DNA from: an uncultured Lachnospiraceae bacterium
GTDB lineage: Bacteria; Bacillota; Clostridia; Lachnospirales; Lachnospiraceae
Direction of reading: 5' to 3'
NCBI GenBank assembly: GCA_905234595.1
Contig: CAJOID010000007.1
Span: 1-42,518, forward strand
DNA length: 42,518 nucleotides
Shown here piece after piece: positions 15,983 through 23,549 of the stretch. A program made the translations under genes and the position numbers. Under the pieces are notes generated by a model. That model was given only the letters and a program-made list of their open reading frames with translations, was not told the DNA's origin and made no database searches. How positions within the stretch are numbered: the first letter of the stretch is position 1; each line of letters begins with the position of its first letter.

Positions 15983-16010
15983 TTGCAACCGCAGCTATCA
16001 TAAATATGAT
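15983..16010 (+). promoter_or_regulatory. Promoter of argG
   Basis: -35 TTGCAA (15983-15988) and -10 TATGAT (16005-16010) are 16 bases apart. The transcript would start near 16017, directly before the ribosome site. Confidence 0.6.
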
Positions 16011-16012
16011 AG
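15995..16012. promoter_or_regulatory. 18-bp palindrome over the argG -10 box (candidate ARG box)
   Basis: CTATCAT and ATGATAG flank AAAT in a perfect 18-bp inverted repeat, AT-rich in the centre and of ARG-box length. It covers the -10 box, the position expected for a repressor, and shares CATAAATA-Y-GATA with the site at 15870. Confidence 0.55.
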
Positions 16013-16037
16013 TCAGAACATGAGGAGGACACTCAAA

Positions 16038-17267
16038 ATGAGAGAAAAAGTTGTACTGGCATACTCGGGAGGACTGGATACCACCGCCATCATCCCCTGG
16101 CTTAAGGAAAACTATGATTACGACGTGATCTGCGTATGTGCGGACTGCGGACAGGGTGCCGAGCTCGACGGGCTCGAGGAGAGAGCCAAGGCTTCCGGTG
16201 CCGAGAAGCTCTATATAGAGGATATCACCGATGTCTTCGCGGATGAGTACATCGTTCCCTGTGTACAGGCACACGCAGTATATGAGAATAAATACCTGCT
16301 CGGTACGAGTATGGCACGTCCCGCTATCGCGAAGAGACTTGTTGAGATAGCACGTAAGGAAGGTGCTACCGCTATCTGCCACGGTGCTACCGGCAAGGGC
16401 AACGACCAGATCAGGTTTGAGCTCGGTATCAAGGCTCTGGCTCCCGACTTAAAGATCATCGCAGCATGGCGCAGCGACAAGTGGACTATGAACTCCCGTG
16501 AGGAAGAGATCGAGTACTGCAAACAGCACGGCATTCATCTGCCTTTCGATGCATCCAGTTCATACAGCCGCGACCGTAACCTCTGGCACATCAGCCACGA
16601 GGGACTTGAACTCGAGGATCCCGCATGCGAGCCCAATTACGATCATCTCCTCGTACTCGGCGTAACTCCCGAGAAGGCTCCCGATGAGGGCGAATATGTG
16701 ACCATGACTTTTGAAAAAGGTGTTCCCACCTCCGTCAACGGCAAGAAGATGAAGGTATCCGATATAATCAGGACTCTCAATGAGCTCGGCGGCAAGCACG
16801 GCATCGGCATCATCGATATCGTGGAGAACCGTGTGGTAGGTATGAAGAGCCGCGGTGTATATGAGACTCCCGGCGGAACCATCCTCTACGAAGCACACCA
16901 GCAGCTCGAGGAGCTGATCCTCGACAGGGATACATATCGTACCAAACAGGAAATGGGCAACCTCTTCGCTCAGATCGTATACGAAGGAAAATGGTTCACT
17001 CCTCTGCGTGAAGCAGTGCAGGCATTCATCGAATCCACACAGCGTTACGTGACCGGAGAAGTTAAATTTAAATTATATAAAGGCAACATAATCAAAGCCG
17101 GTACAACAGCTGATTATTCCCTGTATAACGAGAGTATCGCGTCATTTACGACCGGTGATATGTATGATCATCATGATGCCGAAGGCTTCATAAATCTCTT
17201 CGGACTCTCTTCCAAGGTGAGAGCTCTGAAGATCCAGGAAGTAACCGGCAAAAAGATAATCGGCTGA
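16038..17267 (+). CDS. argG: Argininosuccinate synthase
   Basis: ArgG condenses citrulline with aspartate using ATP. The 409-aa protein has the ATP-pyrophosphatase loop VVLAYSGGLDTTAIIPWL at its start, ICHGATGKGNDQIRFELG, AAWRSDKWTMNSREEEIEY, SSYSRDRNLWHISHEG and GIGIIDIVENRVVGMKSRGVYETPGG. ATG 16038 is chosen because GAGGAGG lies upstream within 16020-16030; an in-frame ATG at 16020 overlaps that ribosome site. It diverges from the GNAT-argB-argD unit and shares a candidate operator with it. No argH is found in the window. Confidence 0.97.
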   Translation: MREKVVLAYSGGLDTTAIIPWLKENYDYDVICVCADCGQGAELDGLEERAKASGAEKLYIEDITDVFADEYIVPCVQAHAVYENKYLLGTSMARPAIAKRLVEIARKEGATAICHGATGKGNDQIRFELGIKALAPDLKIIAAWRSDKWTMNSREEEIEYCKQHGIHLPFDASSSYSRDRNLWHISHEGLELEDPACEPNYDHLLVLGVTPEKAPDEGEYVTMTFEKGVPTSVNGKKMKVSDIIRTLNELGGKHGIGIIDIVENRVVGMKSRGVYETPGGTILYEAHQQLEELILDRDTYRTKQEMGNLFAQIVYEGKWFTPLREAVQAFIESTQRYVTGEVKFKLYKGNIIKAGTTADYSLYNESIASFTTGDMYDHHDAEGFINLFGLSSKVRALKIQEVTGKKIIG

Positions 17268-17288
17268 TCTTCGGCCAAAGGATAATCC

Positions 17289-18134
17289 ATGTCGTATCGC
17301 ATTGTAGCAGACAGCTGTTGTGAGCTGCCGGATGAACTTTATAGTGATCCCCGTTTTGTCAGGGTACCCCTCGAGCTTGAGATAGGCGACTATCGCATCA
17401 AGGATGATGATGACTTCGATCAGGCAGATTTCTTAAAGAGGGTAGCCTCTTCGGAAGCCTGTGCCAGGTCATCCTGCCCGGCTCCCGAGGCTTATATGGA
17501 TGCCTACAGTTGCGATGCCGAAGACATATATGTAGTAACTCTGGGAAGCAAGCTTAGCGGTTGTTTCAATGCCGCTACGCTTGCGGCTCAGTTATATGAA
17601 GAGGAGCTTGAGGACGAATTCGGCCCCAAGAACTTCCATATCGTAGATTCGCAGACAGCAGCCTGCGGTGAAACCCAGATCGCACTCAAACTGATGGAAT
17701 ATGCCGAGAGCGGGTTGTCTTTCGATGAGATCTGTCCGAAGATAGACGCTTTCAGAGACTCCGTGAAGACCTATTTCGTCATAGATAATCTCAATACATT
17801 CATTAAGAACGGCCGTATCAAAGGCATCAAGGCTGCCGTAGCCACTACTCTCAGCATCAAGCCCATCCTCACGGGCGTGGATGGAGTCATAGAGCAGCTG
17901 GGTCAGGCCATAGGCATCAAAAAAGCCCTGCGTCAGATGATCGACATCATCCACACAAGGCATCTGAACAACGAGAAGAGACAGATAATCATCACTTATT
18001 GCAACTGTCCCGAACGTGCAGCCGAAGTGGCCGAAGCGCTCTCCGATATCACGGAGGCTCCCGTGATGCTGCTTCCCGCCAGAGGTGTGAGCACCACTTA
18101 TGCCAATGACGGCGGCGTGATCGTCACTATCTGA
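17289..18134 (+). CDS. DegV-family fatty-acid-binding protein
   Basis: The 281-aa sequence shows the DegV pattern: YRIVADSCCELPDEL at the N-terminus, EDIYVVTLGSKLSGCFNAA (fatty-acid-contacting serine loop), FHIVDSQTAACGETQIAL, YFVIDNLNTFIKNGRIKG and LSIKPILTG. DegV proteins bind a fatty acid, as FakB does for delivery to the kinase FakA. No fakA-like gene is in the window, so the partner is unknown. It follows argG by 21 bases with ribosome site AAGGA and is probably cotranscribed. Its last 8 bases overlap the end of the convergent LytTR gene. Confidence 0.9.
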   Translation: MSYRIVADSCCELPDELYSDPRFVRVPLELEIGDYRIKDDDDFDQADFLKRVASSEACARSSCPAPEAYMDAYSCDAEDIYVVTLGSKLSGCFNAATLAAQLYEEELEDEFGPKNFHIVDSQTAACGETQIALKLMEYAESGLSFDEICPKIDAFRDSVKTYFVIDNLNTFIKNGRIKGIKAAVATTLSIKPILTGVDGVIEQLGQAIGIKKALRQMIDIIHTRHLNNEKRQIIITYCNCPERAAEVAEALSDITEAPVMLLPARGVSTTYANDGGVIVTI

Positions 18135-18828
18135 TCAACCCCTCCAGTTTCCTGATCCATCTGTGAGATACTCGGAATTTAGCACCGTCCTGCAGGACTA
18201 TGCTTCCAAATCCGGTTGACATAACTGCCTGACTGTGTAACAGCAGCTCGGGAGATACATAATGCAGATTCGCGAACTTCTCACATCTGAGGCTGAAATG
18301 CCCCATCAGTTCCGAGCATGATATCACTCTCCCGTCCTTCAGATGGGCATCTATCATATCCCCGTTCTTTACGGCATACATGAACTCATCCTCATCTATG
18401 ATCACGGTCTCCCGTATACCGCGGATGTCCAGTTTGGGCGCCGTATCCTTGGAGACTTCAAGTGCGGCATCCAGGATATGCTCAAGTTCATCAACCTGCA
18501 CAGGCTGTCTGAGTATGAGTGCATCATCATCCGGGGTAAGTTCATTCACCGCATCGTCCTGCACGGGACACAGCACTATCGTGGCGATCACTCCCATGGC
18601 CCTGAGTTCTCTGAGCAGTTCCACGCTCGTGATGCCGGCATGATGTATATCGATGAAAAAAAGATCATACATAAAAGGACGGGCCAGAAGCGCGTCCTTA
18701 TTACCATATGACTGGACGTAATACGGCACATCGGGACAGGCAGCGAGACGTCTGTCCGCACTTCTGCCCAATAACCTCTCCAGCTGCTTACGATCCGCAG
18801 CTACGTCCATACATACCGCTATATGCAT
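18127..18828 (-). CDS. LytTR-type response regulator with atypical receiver
   Basis: The 233-aa protein has an N-terminal receiver-like domain (MHIAVCMDVAADRKQLERLL, acceptor-like Asp in YDLFFIDIHHAG) and a C-terminal LytTR DNA-binding domain (EFMYAVKNGDMIDAHLKDGRVISCSELM, ending RVSHRWIRKLEGLI). The conserved Lys-Pro near the end of the receiver reads LRQPV, with Gln in place of Lys, and the N-terminal acidic pair is reduced, so normal phosphorylation control may be lost. No sensor kinase is adjacent. ATG 18828 follows GGGGG. The gene overlaps the convergent DegV gene by 8 bases. Confidence 0.85.
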   Translation of the reverse strand: MHIAVCMDVAADRKQLERLLGRSADRRLAACPDVPYYVQSYGNKDALLARPFMYDLFFIDIHHAGITSVELLRELRAMGVIATIVLCPVQDDAVNELTPDDDALILRQPVQVDELEHILDAALEVSKDTAPKLDIRGIRETVIIDEDEFMYAVKNGDMIDAHLKDGRVISCSELMGHFSLRCEKFANLHYVSPELLLHSQAVMSTGFGSIVLQDGAKFRVSHRWIRKLEGLIR

Positions 18829-18846
18829 CAGCAACCCCCAAAGATG

Positions 18847-19140
18847 TCAAAAAAGCGAGATCTGCAGCGGTGACAGTATCAATGCGATAACTACCGCTAT
18901 CTGCAGAACAAGAATGACCGGCAGGCCATACGCGAAATACCAGTGTCTGGTCTTATGTCTGAAGAGCCACATACCCAATATGGCGCCGACGGAACCTCCT
19001 ATCAGGGCCACTATGATCAGATGAGCCTCAGGTATACGCCAGGCACGTCTGCGAGCGCGCGATTTATCTATACCCATCATGGAGAATCCGATCAGATTGA
19101 CCACAACGAGGTATATTACAAGCCACAAAAGGACATTCAT
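18847..19140 (-). CDS. DUF1294 small membrane protein
   Basis: The 97-aa protein has about four hydrophobic segments and the DUF1294 signature: MMGIDKSRARRRAWRIPEAHLIIVALIGGSVGAILGMWLFRHKTRHWYF. The Lys/Arg-rich loop and the GGxxGA-x-GMxxFRHKT motif are the conserved core. The function of the family is not known. It lies between ridA and the LytTR regulator with short gaps, consistent with one transcript. Confidence 0.88.
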   Translation of the reverse strand: MNVLLWLVIYLVVVNLIGFSMMGIDKSRARRRAWRIPEAHLIIVALIGGSVGAILGMWLFRHKTRHWYFAYGLPVILVLQIAVVIALILSPLQISLF

Positions 19141-19154
19141 GCTACGCGGCCGTA

Positions 19155-19532
19155 TCAGTCACCCAGATATGCGATGACCTCAACCTCACACAGCACGTTC
19201 TTTGGCAGAGTCTTCACTGCCACGCAGCTTCTCGCCGGCTTATCGGAGAAGTACTGCTCATATACGGCATTGAACGCCGCAAAATCAGACATATCATCAA
19301 GGAAGCATGTAGTCTTGACTACAGCAGTGTAATCGGTACCTGCAGCCTTCAGTATCTCTCCGACATTTTTGATGGCCTGATGAGCCTGTACGGTGATATC
19401 GCCCTGAGCTATCTCGCCTGTCTCAGGAATGATCGGGATCTGGCCCGATGCATATAACATACCGCCTGCTATTTTAGCCTGTGAATAAGGTCCGATCGCT
19501 GCCGGAGCTTTATCTGTAGATATAGTCTGCAT
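19155..19532 (-). CDS. ridA: RidA family reactive-intermediate deaminase
   Basis: RidA hydrolyses reactive enamine/imine intermediates such as 2-aminoacrylate made by PLP enzymes. The 125-aa protein has the family pattern: AIGPYSQAKIAGGMLYASGQIPI, TVQAHQAIKNVGEIL, VVKTTCFLDDMSDFAAFNAVY, the catalytic arginine in KPARSCVAVKTLP, and a C-terminal VLCEVEVIAY. It follows thrH and the 77-aa gene on the same strand. Confidence 0.95.
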   Translation of the reverse strand: MQTISTDKAPAAIGPYSQAKIAGGMLYASGQIPIIPETGEIAQGDITVQAHQAIKNVGEILKAAGTDYTAVVKTTCFLDDMSDFAAFNAVYEQYFSDKPARSCVAVKTLPKNVLCEVEVIAYLGD

Positions 19533-19535
19533 TAC

Positions 19536-19769
19536 TCAATCCTCCTCAAATTCCGCCGTGACATAGAAGCCACGGGCATTAGATTCTATCGATACGACTG
19601 TACCCTTACGGGCCATCATCCTCTCCCTGATGGGAATATTGCCTGACATGGCCAGTGAAGGATCTATGGTGTAATAGTAGTTACTCGGAAGCACGCCCTC
19701 TGTCACGGTCACGGGATCGCCTTCATGAAGCAGGCCGGGCCGCTCCATCTTAAAGACCATGCTCCTCAT
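19536..19769 (-). CDS. Small conserved-looking protein of unknown function
   Basis: The 77-aa product (MRSMVFKMERPGLLHEGD, then PSNYYYTIDPSLAMSGNIPIRERMMARKGTVVSIESNARGFYVTAEFEED) has no membrane segment or known motif. The ATG overlaps the thrH stop codon as ATGA, and ridA starts 3 bases after its stop, so the three genes are translationally coupled. Such tight packing supports a real gene. The alternating beta-like pattern suggests a small folded domain. No function is assigned. Confidence 0.75.
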   Translation of the reverse strand: MRSMVFKMERPGLLHEGDPVTVTEGVLPSNYYYTIDPSLAMSGNIPIRERMMARKGTVVSIESNARGFYVTAEFEED

Positions 19770-20371
19770 CGGCCAAGAACCCCCAGAATGGCATTCAGGA
19801 ACTCATCATATGTCTCGAATGCAGGTATCTCCGGATATTCTGCCTTGATGGCATCCGTGGATCTGAACAGGAAACCGTGGCGGCTGTTAAGGATCATCCC
19901 CAGATCGTTAAAGGAATCGCCTGCGGCTATGGTATCATAGCCTATACTCTGAAGTGCCCTGACCGTAGTCAGTTTCGACTGCTCACATCTCATACGGAAT
20001 CCGGTGATGGTACCGTCAGGTGCCACCTCCAGGGTATTGCAGAGTATCGTGGGCCACTTGAGTTTCTTCATGAGCGGAGTAGCGAACTGTGTGAAGGTAT
20101 CGCTTAAGATCAGCACCTGTGTCTTCTCTCTGAGAGCATCGAGAAACTCGCATGCGCCGGGCAGCGGATCGATCGTAGCGATAGTATCCTGTATCTCCTT
20201 AAGTCCGAGCCCGTGCTCCTTGAGTATTCCTATCCTGAACTTCATCAGCTTATCGTAATCGGGTTCATCACGAGTGGTCCTCTTAAGCTCCGGAATACCC
20301 ACAGCTTCAGCAAATGCTATCCATATTTCAGGGACCAGAACCCCTTCAAGATCCAAACAAACTATTTCCAT
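19766..20371 (-). CDS. thrH: ThrH: phosphoserine phosphatase / homoserine phosphotransferase
   Basis: ThrH is a HAD-superfamily enzyme that dephosphorylates phosphoserine and can pass the phosphate to homoserine. The 201-aa length matches the family. Motif 1 is VCLDLEGVLVPEIWIAFAE (nucleophile Asp followed by Glu instead of the usual Asp, as typical for ThrH). Motif 2 Ser is in VLILSDTFTQFATPLM, the motif 3 lysine is in the RCEQSKLTTV segment, and motif 4 is AAGDSFNDLGMI. The neighbours ridA and the 77-aa protein fit serine/threonine metabolism. Confidence 0.92.
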   Translation of the reverse strand: MEIVCLDLEGVLVPEIWIAFAEAVGIPELKRTTRDEPDYDKLMKFRIGILKEHGLGLKEIQDTIATIDPLPGACEFLDALREKTQVLILSDTFTQFATPLMKKLKWPTILCNTLEVAPDGTITGFRMRCEQSKLTTVRALQSIGYDTIAAGDSFNDLGMILNSRHGFLFRSTDAIKAEYPEIPAFETYDEFLNAILGVLGR

Positions 20372-20403
20372 GCTTTTCGTCTATCCTTCCTGTATTATGT
20401 AAA

Positions 20404-21111
20404 CTACTTTTTCATCAGATCCAGATACATCTCCGTCACGGCTGCATTCAGATAGGACTCCACCCAGGGCGCAGCCGCTCCGAGCGAAACCAGTTCCAGC
20501 AGCATCAGCGGAATGAATCCGATATACATATACATCGCCCTGCCCATGTGCCCTTTCATGATCGTGGGACACAGGCGTACGATCTGCATAAATCCGTAAT
20601 CCGGAAAATCATGTATCAGATAATATGCCGGCATGAACAATGCCTTGGTCACGAGGAGTCCGGCCAGGGCCAGAACAGCTCCGACCGCCATCGGGACGAT
20701 ATATGACATATCCTCACTCGAGCGGAACAGCATATAGAACACCAGCATGGGCACGCATAGCACCATCTGGACCGCATCGATGACCAGGCTTATGAGTACG
20801 GCTTTATCGGTGTGGTTCCTGAAGCCGTAGAAGACCATGCCGGGATATGCCGACTGCTCACTGGCGATATTCAGATACAGATAAGCCGTACCGGACAGAA
20901 ATATGCCCATGATGATGAATCTGACAGCATAGAATATATATACAGAAAGCAGACTGCCCGCACCCTGTGTATTCATCGATGCAAACAGCCATGTCATGAT
21001 AAGCAGTATAGCATTCATCCATATGTATGCGCGTACGGTAACTCCGTATCTTCCAAACATATGGACTCTGGCCGCGCTCTTAAGCGCAGCAGTCGTACGG
21101 TATTCCTTCAT
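20404..21111 (-). CDS. DUF975-type integral membrane protein
   Basis: The 235-aa protein has about five or six hydrophobic helices and the C-terminal pattern YIGFIPLMLLELVSLGAAAPWVESYLNAAVTEMY, with a Pro-Trp followed by Tyr, typical of DUF975 membrane proteins of Firmicutes. Its function is unknown. No clear ribosome site precedes ATG 21111, so the start could be later (Met at codon 18). It is separated from thrH by 32 bases and has its own context. Confidence 0.75.
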   Translation of the reverse strand: MKEYRTTAALKSAARVHMFGRYGVTVRAYIWMNAILLIMTWLFASMNTQGAGSLLSVYIFYAVRFIIMGIFLSGTAYLYLNIASEQSAYPGMVFYGFRNHTDKAVLISLVIDAVQMVLCVPMLVFYMLFRSSEDMSYIVPMAVGAVLALAGLLVTKALFMPAYYLIHDFPDYGFMQIVRLCPTIMKGHMGRAMYMYIGFIPLMLLELVSLGAAAPWVESYLNAAVTEMYLDLMKK

Positions 21112-21138
21112 TGTGAAACGGTCCGGTCGGATTATCGA

Positions 21139-21663
21139 TCATACAGCGAGATCGACATTTGCTCCGCGCAGGGCATCCCCATGCTGAGCTTTCATATCCT
21201 TTTGATAAGGATTGGATTCGTCGGTGTATTTGATCTTGGTAGAGGTCACACCGCCTGATACGTAGGTGGTGCCACACTCGGGACATATAGCGGTATGGAT
21301 AGCCACACTGGCCTGTAATACCTTGCCTCCGTTCTGAGCAGCCTTATCATAAGCATTCGATACATGCTCCTGCTCGTGGGCTCTGACGCGGGTAGCAGCT
21401 TCAGTGGGATCCATATGCTGAGCGGTCTTGAAGGATACCATCTCATCGGAGCCGTCCTGATACTTGCGGTTCTTGCATGTCTCGCATTCCGCGGGCGATG
21501 ACTTGCGTCCGGGAGTGACCTTGGTGTCCTCACCGGGATTGAGCACTGCCTTGCCGACACGCGATCCGTCTTCCGTACTGCCGGCTGCTGCCGTACCCAT
21601 GCCATAAGCAGGGTATACACCATACATGCCATATCCGGATATAGCGCCTATACGTAAGCTCAT
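21139..21663 (-). CDS. Putative zinc metallopeptidase-like protein (HEQEH motif, two CxxC pairs)
   Basis: The 174-aa protein has a Gly/Tyr-rich N-terminus, then CETCKNRKYQDGSDEMVSFK, ATRVRAHEQEHVSNAYDKA and ICPECGTTYVSGG. HEQEH fits the HExxH zinc-peptidase motif, with the helix ending in an Asn-Ala-Tyr turn. The CETC and CPEC pairs can form a zinc knuckle. The combination matches the SprA-related family of putative metallopeptidases, known mainly as hypothetical proteins. There is no signal peptide. AAGGAGG precedes ATG 21663, and a promoter is visible upstream. Peptidase activity is inferred only from the motif. Confidence 0.75.
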   Translation of the reverse strand: MSLRIGAISGYGMYGVYPAYGMGTAAAGSTEDGSRVGKAVLNPGEDTKVTPGRKSSPAECETCKNRKYQDGSDEMVSFKTAQHMDPTEAATRVRAHEQEHVSNAYDKAAQNGGKVLQASVAIHTAICPECGTTYVSGGVTSTKIKYTDESNPYQKDMKAQHGDALRGANVDLAV

Positions 21664-21725
21664 ACGGTATCCTCCTTTCCGTAATGATCAAGTCGTTATA
21701 TATATCGACAATTTTAGTAACATAT

Positions 21726-21754
21726 ATTATAGCACTATATCTGTCACTTAACAA
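21726..21754 (-). promoter_or_regulatory. Promoter for the HEQEH protein gene
   Basis: Minus strand -35 TTGTTA (21749-21754) and perfect -10 TATAAT (21726-21731) with a 17-base spacer. The leader is about 55 bases. Confidence 0.7.
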
Positions 21755-21778
21755 TTATAATTATGTGTGAAATAGCTA

Positions 21779-22315
21779 TCACTCGGGGATTGGGAATGAT
21801 ACACCGTTTTCCTGCATAAAGGACGCGAAATCCTCTCCGTATACTCTCTCGAATACGGAATTAAATGTCGCATATTGCTCCGGATTGTTGAATACGGAAT
21901 ATACTGATGTGGCGACTACCACTATATTGAGAATGATGCCTGCGGTACCTAAAAGAATACCCAGTTTGGCCTTGAAATCAAGTGTGCCGGATGCATCTCT
22001 TGACAGAATACCCATGACTATGGCGATCCCACCCAGCATGAACGGCAGATACACCGTTCCGAGAAGCGCGGTGGCCACCGTAATGATACCCAATACCATG
22101 GACGCAGTGAAAAGCATGGTATTAGGCTCGATGTGTATATATACACGCCGGATGACTTCCTCATCGCCGGGCTGGCCGTTATCGGAAAACCTTTCATCAC
22201 CCGGTCCCTGAACGGAATTCGGATCCTTATCGTTACCGTGATCGTTTCCGTGTTTCGGCTCCTCTACATACCAGGAGCCTTTATCCTTTTCATTACTATC
22301 GTTATTAAAACCCAT
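21779..22315 (-). CDS. Membrane protein of unknown function (DUF4190-like)
   Basis: The 178-aa protein has a charged, Asn/Asp/Gly-rich N-terminal tail (residues 1-60), then three hydrophobic helices: NTMLFTASMVLGIITVATALLG, PFMLGGIAIVMGIL and GILLGTAGIILNIVVVATSV. The pair of Gly-rich helices with SRDASGTLDFKAKLGILLG between them resembles DUF4190 proteins. It starts 17 bases after prfB with a weak ribosome site, so it is likely the end of the secA-prfB transcript. Confidence 0.75.
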   Translation of the reverse strand: MGFNNDSNEKDKGSWYVEEPKHGNDHGNDKDPNSVQGPGDERFSDNGQPGDEEVIRRVYIHIEPNTMLFTASMVLGIITVATALLGTVYLPFMLGGIAIVMGILSRDASGTLDFKAKLGILLGTAGIILNIVVVATSVYSVFNNPEQYATFNSVFERVYGEDFASFMQENGVSFPIPE

Positions 22316-22332
22316 TACAGTTCTCTGAGGGA

Positions 22333-23469
22333 TCAGTCATCACCCGATACGCCGCGTTCCGGGCAACCCATGCTCAGCCATTTGAGATAGGCATTGATAA
22401 AGGGATCGAGCGCACCGTCGAGCACGCCCTCGGCGTTGCCGGTCTCCTCTCCCGTACGCAGGTCCTTGACCATCTTATAAGGCTGCAGCACATATGATCT
22501 GATCTGGTTGCCCCAGCCGATCTCCTTGACCTCGCCTCTGATATCCGAGAGTTTGTCGGCGTTGGCCTCTTTCTGCAGCATGTACAGTTTGGCCTTCAGC
22601 ATCTGCATGGCCTTGTCCTTGTTCTGGAACTGGCTTCTCTCGTTCTGGCATGTGACTACGATACCCGTAGGGAAATGAGTGATACGTATGGCCGATGATG
22701 TCTTGTTGATATGCTGGCCGCCGGCACCGCTGGAGCGGTATGTATCTATACGGATATCTTCGTCCTTCACTTCGATATCGATATCATCTTCTATATCGGG
22801 CATGACATCAACCGATACGAACGAAGTCTGACGCTTGCCCTGTGCATTGAACGGAGAGATGCGGACCAGACGGTGTACGCCCTTCTCGCTCTTCATATAG
22901 CCGTATGCATTCTCGCCGTTGACCTGGAATGTGACTGACTTGATACCGGCTTCATCTCCGTCCAGGAAGTCCAGTTCCTCGATGGAGAATCCCTTACGCT
23001 CGGCCCATCTCGTATACATACGATAAAGCATCGAAGCCCAGTCACAGCTCTCCGTACCGCCTGCACCGGCATTGATCTTAATGATCGCATTATAGCCGTC
23101 GTATTCATCGGACAGCAGGGTGCTGATACGCATGTTCTCGAGCTTCGTCTTGAAGTCGTCGAGTTCAGCCTGGATATCGGGAATGATCGCGGGATCATTG
23201 TCCTCATAGCCCATCTCGATGAGTTCCAGGATATCACTGTACTGGGTACCGAGGCCGTTTATCATGTCCACGGTATCCTTCAGGTTCTTGGCTTCCTTGA
23301 CCTTCTTGTTGGATACTTCGGGGTTATCCCAGAAGCCAGGAGACTGCATCTCCATATCCAGTTCTTCTATTCTTTTCTCTTTGGAAGCCACATCCAGAGA
23401 TGCTCTGACTTCCGCAAGCGGAGTCTCATATGTGAGGAGCTCCGATTTCATATTATCTAATTCTACCAT
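22333..23469 (-). CDS. prfB: Peptide chain release factor 2
   Basis: RF2 ends translation at UAA and UGA. The 378-aa protein has the RF2-type anticodon-like motif Ser-Pro-Phe in VRISPFNAQGKRQ and the catalytic GGQ in RSSGAGGQHINKTSSAIRI. The gene is one uninterrupted frame: the in-frame UGA and CUU slippery site that most bacteria use for prfB autoregulation is absent (the region reads RASLDVASKEKR with CTG GAT). ATG 23469 has only a distant GGAAGG, with a GGTTAACATAA motif in between. It follows secA, a common arrangement in Clostridia and Bacilli. Confidence 0.95.
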   Translation of the reverse strand: MVELDNMKSELLTYETPLAEVRASLDVASKEKRIEELDMEMQSPGFWDNPEVSNKKVKEAKNLKDTVDMINGLGTQYSDILELIEMGYEDNDPAIIPDIQAELDDFKTKLENMRISTLLSDEYDGYNAIIKINAGAGGTESCDWASMLYRMYTRWAERKGFSIEELDFLDGDEAGIKSVTFQVNGENAYGYMKSEKGVHRLVRISPFNAQGKRQTSFVSVDVMPDIEDDIDIEVKDEDIRIDTYRSSGAGGQHINKTSSAIRITHFPTGIVVTCQNERSQFQNKDKAMQMLKAKLYMLQKEANADKLSDIRGEVKEIGWGNQIRSYVLQPYKMVKDLRTGEETGNAEGVLDGALDPFINAYLKWLSMGCPERGVSGDD

Positions 23470-23475
23470 GCTATA

Positions 23476-23486
23476 TTATGTTAACC
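23476..23486 (-). repeat. GGTTAACATAA motif, copy 7
   Basis: Exact 11-mer seven bases upstream of the prfB start codon, between the start and the only ribosome-site-like GGAAGG. Confidence 0.8.
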
Positions 23487-23490
23487 TTCC

Positions 23491-23512
23491 CGAATACCTT
23501 GGACGGTATTCG
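23491..23512. other. Hairpin A in the secA-prfB gap
   Basis: CGAATACC and GGTATTCG form a perfect 8-bp stem with a 6-base loop in the leader of prfB. Confidence 0.65.
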
Positions 23513-23549
23513 ATCCTGTCTGGAAATCCATGGATGGATTTCCAGGATC
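23512..23549. other. Hairpin B in the secA-prfB gap
   Basis: GGAAATCC and GGATTTCC pair around the loop ATGGAT, and the stem extends with GATCCT and AGGATC past a 4-base bulge. It reaches into the secA stop codon. No T-run follows, so it is not a simple terminator. It may slow read-through into prfB or protect an mRNA end. Confidence 0.65.
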
